A stretch of 7,647 nucleotides of DNA from Anaerolineales bacterium (GCA_023144145.1 JAGLGG010000286.1:1-7647); one strand, 5' to 3'; counted from the stretch's first letter, positions 1 to 6,175 are shown. Program-made: numbers and translations. Notes: generated by a model not told the origin, from the sequence alone.

Positions 1-17
1 AGCAAGCTATGAGAATG

Positions 18-221
18 TCACGGCCAGTTTACCAGGACCAACGGCATATTGAATCTTCCATCTCCATCGATTAATTTATAAGTAACATTTGCTGCACAGG
101 CAATTGCACTAACCCATTGTCCGGAAAAGGAGCATGGAACCAATTTCGCAGTTCGAACGTTCACTACATATGGGAGGGAGAAGGCTATCGAATTGAATTG
201 AGGAGGTATCGGATGGACCAG
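18..221 (-). other. Coding-like open frame, possible gene remnant
   Basis: On the minus strand a frame runs open from just after a TAG (222-224) to a TGA at 18-20, 67 sense codons. Its translation has protein-like composition (for example GQWVSAIACAANVTYKL near the middle, ending MPLVLVNWP), but I recognise no family. There is no good start: the only ATG lies about 10 codons from the end, and the GTG upstream has no clear ribosome site. It could be the decayed 3' end of a gene or chance. It overlaps the ribosome site of the better-supported plus-strand gene at 213. A plus-strand frame ending with TAA at 72-74 could alternatively be the tail of a gene entering from the left. Neither is certain. 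Confidence 0.2.
201..207 (+). promoter_or_regulatory. Strong Shine-Dalgarno deciding the start at 213
   Basis: AGGAGGT lies five bases before ATG 213. It is nearly the full anti-Shine-Dalgarno complement, and it favours a 57-residue product over the longer 89-residue reading that would need a TTG at 117 without such a site. Confidence 0.65.
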
Positions 222-386
222 CTACAAGGTAAACGAGCTAATGCGCAAATTAGTCCACCGAAACAAGCTGTTACGACTCGATTGGAGACCAGCGAACGAT
301 TAATTCGGATCTTTATCATGTCCGCATTTATTTCAGTATTGGCGTTCGAAGCGTGGCTCCTCTCACAAGTCTGGCAATTGTTCTAA
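213..386 (+). CDS. Small single-pass membrane protein, 57 aa
   Basis: This is an unrecognised small protein. Residues 1-30 are polar and basic (K8, R9, K17, R23, R29). Residues about 31-53 form one hydrophobic helix (IRIFIMSAFISVLAFEAWLL), followed by the short end SQVWQLF. The basic N-terminus predicts a cytoplasmic N-terminus with the C-terminus at or across the membrane, so it resembles a tail-anchored microprotein. A Glu (E46) sits within the helix. The start was chosen because AGGAGGT precedes ATG 213 at ideal spacing; the same frame extends to TTG 117 without support. The gene converges on herA, with only six bases between the two stop codons and no obvious terminator hairpin, so the two transcripts probably overlap. 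No function can be assigned. Confidence 0.55.
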   Translation: MDQLQGKRANAQISPPKQAVTTRLETSERLIRIFIMSAFISVLAFEAWLLSQVWQLF

Positions 387-392
387 AGACCA

Positions 393-2048
393 TCAATCCC
401 CAAAAAGCGTCTCTGAGCCCTGAATCGCGCCATCACGAAGCGCATTTCCTTCTAACACCCCTATAGACGCATAGAAATTTTCATCGTAATCTCGTGTTCG
501 AACGACAACGGGCATAGGTACTGCATGTCCAAGAATTATTGCTTGTTGCCGAGTATCCAGACGCGCGAGAACTTCTCTCAGAGCGCTCACACCGCTAACC
601 CCAGAAAAAACTGCGCGAATATCCGCCTCATTATCTAGAAGGCATGTTACTCGTGTGCCGATTTGACTCATCACTTCATCATCTATTGCACTGGGACGCT
701 GATCAACGATGAGCAGGGTTACATTGTATTTTCGCAACTCACGTGCAATATTGCCAAAAATTGTATGGCTAGCAATTGTGGGATCAAGGAATTTATGCGC
801 TTCCTCGATGACAATGACTAAAGGTTTAGGTTGCTCTTCTTTGCCGCCGGCAGCCTTATTCTTCATGTGGACATAGCGGCGATGAATTCTGCGGGTAAGA
901 TAATTTGCGACCAAGACATAAGCTGCAAGCGTATCCCCAAAGCGCCCAAACTCAAGAACTACACTGGTGCCGGAAGTTAACCGACGGAAGATGTCCTCTA
1001 GTGCATCATCTCCCTCTCCCGGCACGAGAAAATCCATCCGTCTAAAAAATTCAAATTTGCGTTGGATCGCACCCAGAGTGCCGGCGATGATCCTTCCATC
1101 TTCAAGTAATCCCTGCAGTTCACTGGAGTCGTCTTCCTGGAGCAGTTTTGAAATCCAATCCTTCCCTAATCTGCGTCGAAGGTAATAAAGGGCGCCGACC
1201 TGCACATCGCTTAGACCAAGGAGTCCGGAAAGCATCTCGACATCTTCAGGCTGAATCTGCCCGTAACCGATTTTTAAAACCCTGTCGATCTTGCTTCCCC
1301 GCGCTCTTGAAGTGTCTTCATCCAGGGTTACAACACTCACCCGACCATCGGTGAATAGCTGGCGCAAGCCCTTGAATTCGCGTCCCGTTTCATCGCGAAC
1401 GCTCCAACCGTAATCGTTGTGCATATCAAAAATCAGAGCTGAGGCAAGGCGTGATTTAATCACCCCTGAGAGGACGGTTCGTGTTATGAATGATTTGCCG
1501 GTACCACTCTTACCGAAGATGCCAGAGGAGCGTTCGACGAAACGGCTTAAATCAAGATTGACTTGAACCGTTTCCATTTCCAAGGGGGTACCAACATAGA
1601 AATGTGTCTCGTCTTCTTCACCAAAAACTCTAGCCACGTCGGCTGCGGAGGCTTCAACGACTGGAGAAAAGTGCGTTGGTATCGTCTTGATCGGACGCAG
1701 TTCATCGTCATCCTCATCAATCATGAGCATTGGACTCACGTGAATGGATCCAAAGGCAACTTCGCTGCTGTATACTTGCGTCACAAACTCTTCAGAGCTG
1801 TCTGGAGGGCGCCGCTGCATGTCAGGATTTATTGAACCTAAGCTGATATCGGTAATAAGACCGAAGAAGCGACGCCCGCTTCGTCCCTCCACAACAACAT
1901 AGCGACCCACTGCGAGTCTTTCAATAGAAAGCTTCGAATTAATCTTAACTTCGAGGCCTGACGATAACGAACCCCCAACCACAATCCCCATTTGTGTATT
2001 GGTGAGCTTTGGACCAAGGAATTCGTCAAGTGTGGATTCTTCGCTCAT
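393..2048 (-). CDS. herA: HerA-type DNA-translocating ATPase
   Basis: HerA is a hexameric FtsK/HerA-superfamily ATPase that pumps DNA and works with the NurA nuclease in DNA-end resection. The 551-residue product begins with a HAS-barrel-like segment (about 18-72, GIVVGG...VGRYVVVEG...FFGLITDI). The ATPase core follows: Walker A GKSGTGKS at 179-186 (K185), Walker B VIVIEEAHKF at 411-420 with the acidic pair E415/E416, then a strand ending DQRPSAI (449-455) and the IGTRVT...D segment typical of HerA. An Asp-rich linker (111-116, DEDDDE) joins barrel and core. Length fits the family (about 500 residues in archaea). It is the last gene of the nurA operon: ATG 2048 overlaps the preceding stop as ATGA, and only a weak purine-rich stretch precedes it, which suggests translational coupling. 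Family assignment is firm; the role is inferred from family and neighbours. Confidence 0.95.
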   Translation of the reverse strand: MSEESTLDEFLGPKLTNTQMGIVVGGSLSSGLEVKINSKLSIERLAVGRYVVVEGRSGRRFFGLITDISLGSINPDMQRRPPDSSEEFVTQVYSSEVAFGSIHVSPMLMIDEDDDELRPIKTIPTHFSPVVEASAADVARVFGEEDETHFYVGTPLEMETVQVNLDLSRFVERSSGIFGKSGTGKSFITRTVLSGVIKSRLASALIFDMHNDYGWSVRDETGREFKGLRQLFTDGRVSVVTLDEDTSRARGSKIDRVLKIGYGQIQPEDVEMLSGLLGLSDVQVGALYYLRRRLGKDWISKLLQEDDSSELQGLLEDGRIIAGTLGAIQRKFEFFRRMDFLVPGEGDDALEDIFRRLTSGTSVVLEFGRFGDTLAAYVLVANYLTRRIHRRYVHMKNKAAGGKEEQPKPLVIVIEEAHKFLDPTIASHTIFGNIARELRKYNVTLLIVDQRPSAIDDEVMSQIGTRVTCLLDNEADIRAVFSGVSGVSALREVLARLDTRQQAIILGHAVPMPVVVRTRDYDENFYASIGVLEGNALRDGAIQGSETLFGD

Positions 2049-2659
2049 ATTGCGCTCTTCTCTTCAAAACATAGTATACGGAGAAAACTATCCATTCGGG
2101 GTAAATCATGGGAAAGCAATTTTGCACAATAGCGCCCCGCTTCGAGAAGGAAATTCTGTCGTTCTTGCCTTGGCCTTGCAACGGATGCTTTACGCAAGCA
2201 TGCTGCTAGCAGAGCATCTACTGGAAGGTTGGAAGCGGATAATATAAGTGGGATGAATTCAAACTGGTTGGTAAATTGAACGATTTCATCACTCTTCATT
2301 GGACGTATTGGGGCCAGAGCGAGGGGAGGTTGGGGGGGTAAAGTGTAAAAATATGCTTCAGTCAGGCGATAACCAACTGCCAAAGCTTCAAATTCAATCG
2401 GAATCTGCCGCACATATTGCTGGTCGGCGAGTTCTTCTTCAGTTGGCCGCTCTGCGGCAGCAATCTGGCGTGTCAGATCATCGTCTTCAATATTTATGTT
2501 GTAAATCACGCCTAATACGTCACTCTTTCCACGTTGAGCTTCACATTTGCAAAACATTCCAAAAACCGGTATTTCTGGTTCTGGTGATTTTAGAGCACCT
2601 ACAAAACCGAGAGTACTTGATCTGGTCACCCGACCAATCAAAGTGGGGTCTCCGGCCAT
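2045..2659 (-). CDS. HAS-barrel-like partner protein of the HerA-NurA operon
   Basis: This 204-residue protein lies between nurA and herA. Residues about 5-57 (LIGRVTRSSTLGFVGAL...VFGMFCKCEA...DVLGVIYNI) follow the pattern of the HAS-barrel: a G-x-V start, a strand in the middle, and a G-x-V/I-x-x-I end, similar to the N-terminus of HerA itself. The rest (about 85-204) contains a Pro-rich stretch LPPQPPLALAPIRP (107-120) and a helical C-terminus with several Arg residues; it has no catalytic motif I recognise and no membrane segment. GGGAGGA precedes ATG 2659 at good spacing. It begins 20 bp after the nurA stop and ends in the herA start codon, so equal co-expression is likely. I infer an accessory or adaptor subunit of the HerA-NurA machine; the barrel call is by eye. 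Confidence 0.75.
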   Translation of the reverse strand: MAGDPTLIGRVTRSSTLGFVGALKSPEPEIPVFGMFCKCEAQRGKSDVLGVIYNINIEDDDLTRQIAAAERPTEEELADQQYVRQIPIEFEALAVGYRLTEAYFYTLPPQPPLALAPIRPMKSDEIVQFTNQFEFIPLILSASNLPVDALLAACLRKASVARPRQERQNFLLEAGRYCAKLLSHDLPRMDSFLRILCFEEKSAI

Positions 2660-2665
2660 ACTTCA

Positions 2666-2672
2666 TCCTCCC
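2666..2672 (-). promoter_or_regulatory. Shine-Dalgarno for the HAS-barrel-like gene
   Basis: Read on the minus strand this is GGGAGGA, with seven bases between GGAGG and ATG 2659. It lies in the 20-bp gap after the nurA stop and supports independent, strong initiation of the second gene. Confidence 0.6.
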
Positions 2673-2679
2673 AATTTAC

Positions 2680-3867
2680 TCATACTTGAAACCGGCGCTT
2701 GCGACCAGTCCAGCGCTTCGTTTCAGCCTTACGGGACTGTGAGAAGCTGAGCCCGTGATCGATCAGACGATTTTGAATTAACGATTCGAGATTCTGCCGG
2801 TCCAAGTTTGAAACAACCGCTAATTCATGAGCTCGGACCAATGAATACGGATATCCCTCTGTTTGTCTGCATTGCTGTAACAACGCGTCGTGGACAATGT
2901 CCAAGCGGGATTGTGAATTGGCTACCCATTCGGGAACTTCCACACGGACAATATTATCACCGGCTCCCGTGTGCATATAAAAGAAGTAAACTTGGTGTCC
3001 CGCATCTCTGAAAGCGGTGTTTAGTTTAGACCGTTGGATAAATAGAGAACTGCGAAAACCAGGCTTCAGAATGCGACTGAATATCGTACGGTCGATGATG
3101 CCTCTGTAGGGATTCGACTTTATAGTTAGCTGGCGGACATCTTCCAGTGCTGTGTTTGCTAGAGTGAGTAATGCAACGACGTTCCAATGTCGTGGTTTAT
3201 CAAGAAAACCAGCTAGCAATGCCTCAGAACTCTGCAAACGAGACATATGCTTGAGATATTGATCGAGCAACTGGTCAATCGGTCTATTTCGATGCGCTCC
3301 AACTTGTGCTGCCAGCCAAAGCAAAAGACCATTATCTAATAATGCCACACTGGGTTGTTCCGTGGATTTTTCTGCAAGGGATGCGAGACTTTCTAGTTCA
3401 AGAACGTCGCGTTTTCCATTAATAATGGAAGTGCTTATGGCCGAACCGAACTCGTCATAAAGGTCGTCATCATCGAAATATATCTTCACCACACTTGAAA
3501 TCTCAGGCGGCGCCCCACTCCCATACCGAAGTGAAATTCTGCCAATATTTATCAGGTAATACATCGTCGGACTGTGACGATCAGGGTGAATTTGAGATCC
3601 ATCTGTAGCGAAAACGGAGTATTCTCTACGAGGTTGAGGAGGTGGATATGTCTTCTGTGCTTCTTCATCCGTAGGCATTGCGGCTGGCCAGGTCTCTCCA
3701 GCTTGATCCAACTTGCGCTGAAGTAGTTCCTGATCATCCGAATGAAGCCCAGCAAAAGCGGCTAGCACCTCGGGGATGAGGGCATCAATTCGTGAATTCC
3801 TAGATACGATGGACTGAACCATTAGATCAACTTGAGGCAGAAGTTTTCGGAGATCAAGACTCATCAT
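2680..3867 (-). CDS. nurA: NurA-domain 5'-3' nuclease
   Basis: NurA is a metal-dependent nuclease that degrades DNA ends together with HerA. The family's landmarks occur in order in this 395-residue product: the first catalytic Asp in VFATDGSQIHPD (D89-G90-S91), an acidic helix DVLELESL (154-161), the second Asp strand SVALLDNGLLLW (D178), the FLDKPRH segment (221-227, K224), the FFYMH...DNIVRVEVPEWV block (295-315), and the C-terminal GYPYSLVRAHELAVVS (338-353) with H347. The C-terminus is basic (KRWTGRKRR). Two ATGs (3867 and 3864) open the frame. AAAGGG on the minus strand lies three bases from the first and six from the second, so the second Met may be the true start. It is the first gene of the operon with the HAS-barrel-like protein and herA, behind a promoter carrying a LexA-like box. 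Confidence 0.93.
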   Translation of the reverse strand: MMSLDLRKLLPQVDLMVQSIVSRNSRIDALIPEVLAAFAGLHSDDQELLQRKLDQAGETWPAAMPTDEEAQKTYPPPQPRREYSVFATDGSQIHPDRHSPTMYYLINIGRISLRYGSGAPPEISSVVKIYFDDDDLYDEFGSAISTSIINGKRDVLELESLASLAEKSTEQPSVALLDNGLLLWLAAQVGAHRNRPIDQLLDQYLKHMSRLQSSEALLAGFLDKPRHWNVVALLTLANTALEDVRQLTIKSNPYRGIIDRTIFSRILKPGFRSSLFIQRSKLNTAFRDAGHQVYFFYMHTGAGDNIVRVEVPEWVANSQSRLDIVHDALLQQCRQTEGYPYSLVRAHELAVVSNLDRQNLESLIQNRLIDHGLSFSQSRKAETKRWTGRKRRFQV

Positions 3868-3876
3868 TATCCCTTT

Positions 3877-3890
3877 CGAACACCTGTTCC
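3877..3890. promoter_or_regulatory. LexA (SOS) box-like palindrome upstream of nurA
   Basis: CGAACACCTGTTCC has the perfect GAAC-N4-GTTC core. It matches 13 of 14 positions of the Bacillus-type LexA box CGAACRNRYGTTYC, the mismatch being one central base. It starts three bases downstream of the TATAAT of the predicted nurA promoter and covers the expected transcription start, where a repressor would block polymerase. The motif match is seen directly; LexA control is inferred. Confidence 0.6.
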
Positions 3891-3892
3891 AG

Positions 3893-3920
3893 ATTATAAC
3901 TTGTGCTATTGATGGTGCAA
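3893..3920 (-). promoter_or_regulatory. Predicted sigma70-type promoter of nurA operon
   Basis: On the minus strand, a perfect TATAAT (3898-3893) lies 16 bp downstream of a weak -35, TTGCAC (3920-3915). Transcription would start near 3886, giving an untranslated leader of about 20 bases before the nurA ATG. Confidence 0.6.
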
Positions 3921-3983
3921 GAACTTCGCGATTTTTGGAATCAACAAAATCTAGCTCAGAGAAGTTGTAAAAGTTATTTCAAA

Positions 3984-4002
3984 TTGACCAGTACTCAGTC
4001 AA
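3984..4002. repeat. Short inverted repeat TTGAC-N9-GTCAA
   Basis: A five-base dyad separated by nine bases lies about 65 bp upstream of the nurA -35. It could be an operator, but arms this short occur often by chance. Confidence 0.2.
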
Positions 4003-4034
4003 GATGATCCTGATGAATTAATGTTATTGTGAAA

Positions 4035-4071
4035 GCCAAAGATACCCATGTAGTTCAAGCGTATCTTTGGC
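4035..4071. repeat. 11-bp perfect inverted repeat (hairpin)
   Basis: GCCAAAGATAC at 4035-4045 is the exact reverse complement of GTATCTTTGGC at 4061-4071, around a 15-base loop. In RNA this is a stable hairpin. Neither side carries the T-run of an intrinsic terminator; the minus-strand exit reads only TTTC. It may be an operator, an RNA structure, or part of a small repeat element. Confidence 0.6.
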
Positions 4072-4098
4072 CAGAATCATCGTATTCCGCTGAGAGGG

Positions 4099-4231
4099 GC
4101 CTTCGCCAGTGAGCAACGAGATTCTTTAACCTCGAGCGAAGCGAGAGGCCTACGCTTCGGCTCAGAATGACAGCCGATCGTATCCAGCGTGACTAAGTAC
4201 TAGTTATATCGATCGAGCACTGCGGCGAAGG
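4099..4231. repeat. MITE-like element with imperfect terminal inverted repeats
   Basis: The left end GCCTTCGCCAGTG (4099-4111) and right end CACTGCGGCGAAGG (4218-4231) are inverted copies: 12 bases pair once a two-base CG insertion on the right is allowed. The enclosed DNA has no open frame and holds a nested palindrome. This is the layout of a non-autonomous miniature element. I could not see a convincing target-site duplication, so the true ends are uncertain. Confidence 0.35.
4121..4168. repeat. Nested imperfect palindrome of the GATTCTT/AGAATGACA type
   Basis: GAGCGAAGCG (4134-4143) pairs with CGCTTCGGCTC (4153-4163) with one bulged base around a nine-base loop. ATTCT (4121-4125) pairs with AGAAT (4164-4168) outside it. 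The right flank reads CTCAGAATGACAG. From memory, sequences of the form GATTCTTCGC...CTCAGAATGACA are dispersed intergenic repeats in several bacterial phyla; that resemblance was not tested. Confidence 0.5.
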
Positions 4232-4314
4232 TCTCCTAAGTTGGTCCGAAACTTGCATATCTTCCTAGAGAGGCAAGCTCCAGGAAGCTGGCTTAGACCT
4301 TCAACTGCGTTGAA
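4227..4314. repeat. Hairpin-rich stretch next to the MITE-like element
   Basis: GAAGGTCT (4227-4234) and AGACCTTC (4295-4302) are perfect inverted copies. Between them CTTGC/GCAAG (4252-4256/4273-4277) and CTTCCT/AGGAAG (4261-4266/4282-4287) can pair in competition. TTCAAC-TGC-GTTGAA (4300-4314) forms a tight hairpin. GAAGG is shared with the right end of the MITE-like element, so this may be a second, degenerate end or a structured RNA. Confidence 0.35.
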
Positions 4315-4339
4315 AGATTGTACTCACACCTTCAATAAT
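4310..4339 (+). promoter_or_regulatory. Candidate promoter of the rightward gene cluster
   Basis: TTGAAA (4310-4315, 5 of 6 to the -35 consensus) and AATAAT (4334-4339, 5 of 6 to the -10) are separated by 18 bp. Transcription would start near 4346 and give a leader of about 120 bases. It competes with the extended -10 at 4379. Confidence 0.35.
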
Positions 4340-4378
4340 CTGAGACTTTTTCCTGCTGTGGTAGCTGTGCCTTGGTTG

Positions 4379-4387
4379 TGCTATACT
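4379..4387 (+). promoter_or_regulatory. Candidate extended -10 promoter
   Basis: TGCTATACT fits the extended -10 form TGn-TATAAT with 5 of 6 in the hexamer. No -35 is visible at normal spacing. Transcription would start near 4394, about 74 bases before the first gene of the cluster. Confidence 0.35.
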
Positions 4388-4452
4388 GCGCGCACCGAGT
4401 GACAGCGTGTCTCCCTGGTGTAGACTATGGATTCCATCAAGTTTCACCACAT

Positions 4453-4458
4453 GGAGAG
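4453..4458 (+). promoter_or_regulatory. Shine-Dalgarno for the 84-aa gene
   Basis: GGAGAG lies nine bases before the first of three consecutive ATGs (4468, 4471, 4474). The first gives the most usual spacing, but the exact start among the three is open. Confidence 0.5.
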
Positions 4459-4467
4459 ATATGAAAA

Positions 4468-4722
4468 ATGATGATGGATGCCCCTGAATCAAATCGGATT
4501 GCGGAATGGCTTCGAAAGCAGGGCCTGCATGAAATCGCAGTGCATGTTTTGGATTTAACCGGCCCTTTCCAATATTTAGGTGCTCAAGCAATGTACATGC
4601 TGGAACCGTTCTTTGATGGGCAGGTTAACTTCGCCCATGATTTAGCGATCATACTTGAGGATGGCGAAAAAGTTGACGCTTTGATGGAAAAACTGCGCGA
4701 GGTGGAAAACAAGGATGATTGA
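4468..4722 (+). CDS. Small soluble protein of unknown function, 84 aa
   Basis: I do not recognise this family. The product starts MMMDAPESNRIAEWLRK and looks mostly helical. It has a central hydrophobic patch (LTGPFQYLGAQAMYMLEPFF, about 30-49), a short acidic turn (ILEDGEKVD), and a charged C-terminal helix (ALMEKLREVENKDD). There is no signal peptide, no cysteine and no clear membrane span; the central patch is too broken by polar residues. It is preceded by GGAGAG, and its 3' end overlaps the next gene by eight bases, so the two are translationally linked. As first gene of a cluster of two membrane proteins and a zinc-ribbon protein, it may be a small cytoplasmic partner of the DUF6754-like protein. 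That role is inference. Confidence 0.75.
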   Translation: MMMDAPESNRIAEWLRKQGLHEIAVHVLDLTGPFQYLGAQAMYMLEPFFDGQVNFAHDLAIILEDGEKVDALMEKLREVENKDD

Positions 4723-5464
4723 AGGTAGTTTACTTGGTCTCTTACTTCTTCTCCTTTTCGGAGGTCTGATAATCGGCTTCACATTTTTAGGCGATTATTG
4801 GCCAGCAGGGCTGCGACGATTGCGCGGATATGAGGAATTGGGTTTGGCGCTCGAACGCGCAGTGGAGGCTGGAGAACGCGTCCACTTGTCGTTGGGGACG
4901 AGATCTTTAATTGGATTAGAGGGTGCTCCGGCGTTGGCTGGACTAACTGTACTTGCCCAAATTGCCGCATCAACTGCTATGAGCGATAAGCCGGTTGTCG
5001 TGTCCACAGGGGATGGCGTGCTAACAGTCTTGGCTCAAGACACATTACATGCCGCATACAAAAAAGTAGGGGCTGAGGCGAGTTATCATCCGATATCAAG
5101 TCGAATGCTTGGTCCGACGCCATTCTCTTATTCAGCAGGGATTCCATCATTGTTGAGCAACGAAGAGGTATCTGTTCATGTCCTGAATGGATCATTCGGT
5201 GCTGAAGGGGCGTTGACAATTGATTTTGGAGTGAGAAGTCAAGCGTTCGTTCTTGCGGGGACTGACGACGTTCAATCCCAAGCACTCTTTTATGGCACTG
5301 CGGATCATCCACTAATCGGAGAAGAACTATTCGCTGGAGGAGCATATCTCGGCGAGGGTGAAGTCCACAAGGCAAGTTTAAGAGCCCAAGATATCGTAAG
5401 GATTCTCATCATTGTGGCAATTCTGCTTGGCACATTGCTGAAAACCTTTGGAGTATTGGATTGA
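4715..5464 (+). CDS. Two-TM protein resembling the DUF6754 family
   Basis: The 249-residue product has an N-terminal membrane helix (about 5-26), then a basic stretch (R33-R34-L-R36) that predicts a cytoplasmic central domain. A second helix lies near the C-terminus (about 227-246), with K219, R223 and R229 before it. The central domain opens with ALERAVEAGERVHLSLGTRS (45-64), then ALAGLTVLAQIAASTAMSD, then PVVVSTGDGVLTVLAQDTLHAAYKK (93-117), which looks like an alternating strand-helix fold with a Gly-Asp turn. Much of the rest is small-residue rich (NGSFGAEGALTIDFG). From memory this matches DUF6754, known mainly from Chloroflexota and without an assigned function. GAGGTGG nine bases before ATG 4715 supports the start. 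It overlaps the 84-aa gene by eight bases. No catalytic motif is recognised. Confidence 0.85.
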   Translation: MIEGSLLGLLLLLLFGGLIIGFTFLGDYWPAGLRRLRGYEELGLALERAVEAGERVHLSLGTRSLIGLEGAPALAGLTVLAQIAASTAMSDKPVVVSTGDGVLTVLAQDTLHAAYKKVGAEASYHPISSRMLGPTPFSYSAGIPSLLSNEEVSVHVLNGSFGAEGALTIDFGVRSQAFVLAGTDDVQSQALFYGTADHPLIGEELFAGGAYLGEGEVHKASLRAQDIVRILIIVAILLGTLLKTFGVLD

Positions 5465-5536
5465 TTGGTAGAAAGATGGTTAACCTTTTGGTCGTTGAAT
5501 CCAATGATTTAATGCTGAAACCTCAGAGGTGCTGAT

Positions 5537-6172
5537 TTGAGGATACGCGCAAACCTGTTTTGGGCAGTTATTGCCATAATCGTTGGCGTAATTGTCCTCT
5601 TAGGTTATTTCTTTACTAATCCAACGCTCACTAGTTTGCGAGAACTGTTATTGCGTTGGGGTGCATTATTGGCTGCAGGGGCAATTTTTCTGGGCCTGTT
5701 TAACCTATTTACAGTTCACTGGAACAAGGTTAACGACCAATCTGAGGGTTGGCCATACAGCGCGATTTTGATCTTCTTTTTCTTAGTGACGCTGGTGCTT
5801 GGAATTATTTTTGGCCCTGATTTTGAGGTCCTCATATTATTTTTCAATTATGTTCAACTACCAATCGAAGCCGCAATGATGGCATTACTTGCAGTGACAC
5901 TGGTGGTAGGTGGGTTCCGTATTGTCTCCCAACGCCGGGACGTTTTTAGTGCAATCTTCATCGCTTCTGCACTTTTGATACTGTTTGGGAACAGCCCCAT
6001 GCTCCTAGGAGGATCCCAAGAATTTACACGACTGATTAGTATTGTACGAGATTGGATCTCACAGGTGTGGTCTGTCGGAGGAGCTCGAGGGATCATCCTC
6101 GGAGTTGCTCTCGGCGCAGCGGCGACCGGGATGAGAGTCTTGTTTGGGGCCGATCGGCCGTACGGGGATTAG
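5537..6172 (+). CDS. Polytopic (about six-TM) membrane protein, TTG start
   Basis: The 211-residue product has hydrophobic helices at about 7-27, 37-59, 75-93, 108-128, 136-152 and 183-203, with short loops. The loop RIVSQRRD (128-135) is basic, suggesting it faces the cytoplasm. A W-x-K-V-N-D-Q-S-E-G-W loop (62-72) and the C-terminal end FGADRPYGD are the main polar parts. I recognise no transporter, channel or enzyme signature. The start is TTG 5537, preceded by AGAGGT at six-base spacing; an in-frame TGA at 5516-5518 rules out anything longer with an ATG. It follows the DUF6754-like gene after 72 bp and ends three bases before the zinc-ribbon gene, so it is probably co-transcribed and a membrane partner of both. 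Confidence 0.85.
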   Translation: MRIRANLFWAVIAIIVGVIVLLGYFFTNPTLTSLRELLLRWGALLAAGAIFLGLFNLFTVHWNKVNDQSEGWPYSAILIFFFLVTLVLGIIFGPDFEVLILFFNYVQLPIEAAMMALLAVTLVVGGFRIVSQRRDVFSAIFIASALLILFGNSPMLLGGSQEFTRLISIVRDWISQVWSVGGARGIILGVALGAAATGMRVLFGADRPYGD

Positions 6173-6175
6173 GCT

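Larger units (their letters stand above)
3868..4467. other. 600-bp non-coding region between divergent operons
   Basis: No credible protein-coding frame was found on either strand. From left to right it holds the nurA control region (to about 3920), a short inverted repeat TTGAC-N9-GTCAA (3984-4002), an 11-bp perfect inverted repeat (4035-4071), a MITE-like element (about 4099-4231), a further hairpin-rich stretch (4227-4314), and candidate promoters and leader of the rightward genes (4310-4467). It carries no recognisable tRNA or riboswitch. Confidence 0.7.

Noticed and set aside
151..162. GTTCGAACGTTC as a second LexA box
   Set aside because: It has overlapping short palindromes but not the GAAC-N4-GTTC spacing, and it is not placed at a recognisable promoter.
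117..212. N-terminal extension of the microprotein to TTG 117
   Set aside because: There is no ribosome site at 117, while AGGAGGT stands at ideal distance before ATG 213.
387..420. Bidirectional terminator between the convergent genes
   Set aside because: The six-base gap and flanking bases show no stem followed by a T-run on either strand.
2299..2742. Plus-strand open frame (147 codons) opposite the HAS-barrel-like gene
   Set aside because: It runs antisense to a gene with a strong ribosome site and tight operon context. Its product has no recognisable domain.
4035..4071. Intrinsic terminator
   Set aside because: The stem is strong but no run of Ts follows on either strand, and no gene ends nearby.
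4301..4591. Minus-strand 96-codon frame crossing the start of the 84-aa gene
   Set aside because: It overlaps the predicted promoters and start region of the rightward cluster, and its composition is not protein-like.
4977..5375. Minus-strand open frame (132 codons) inside the DUF6754-like gene
   Set aside because: Its Arg/His/Leu-rich composition is typical of an antisense shadow, and no ribosome site was seen.
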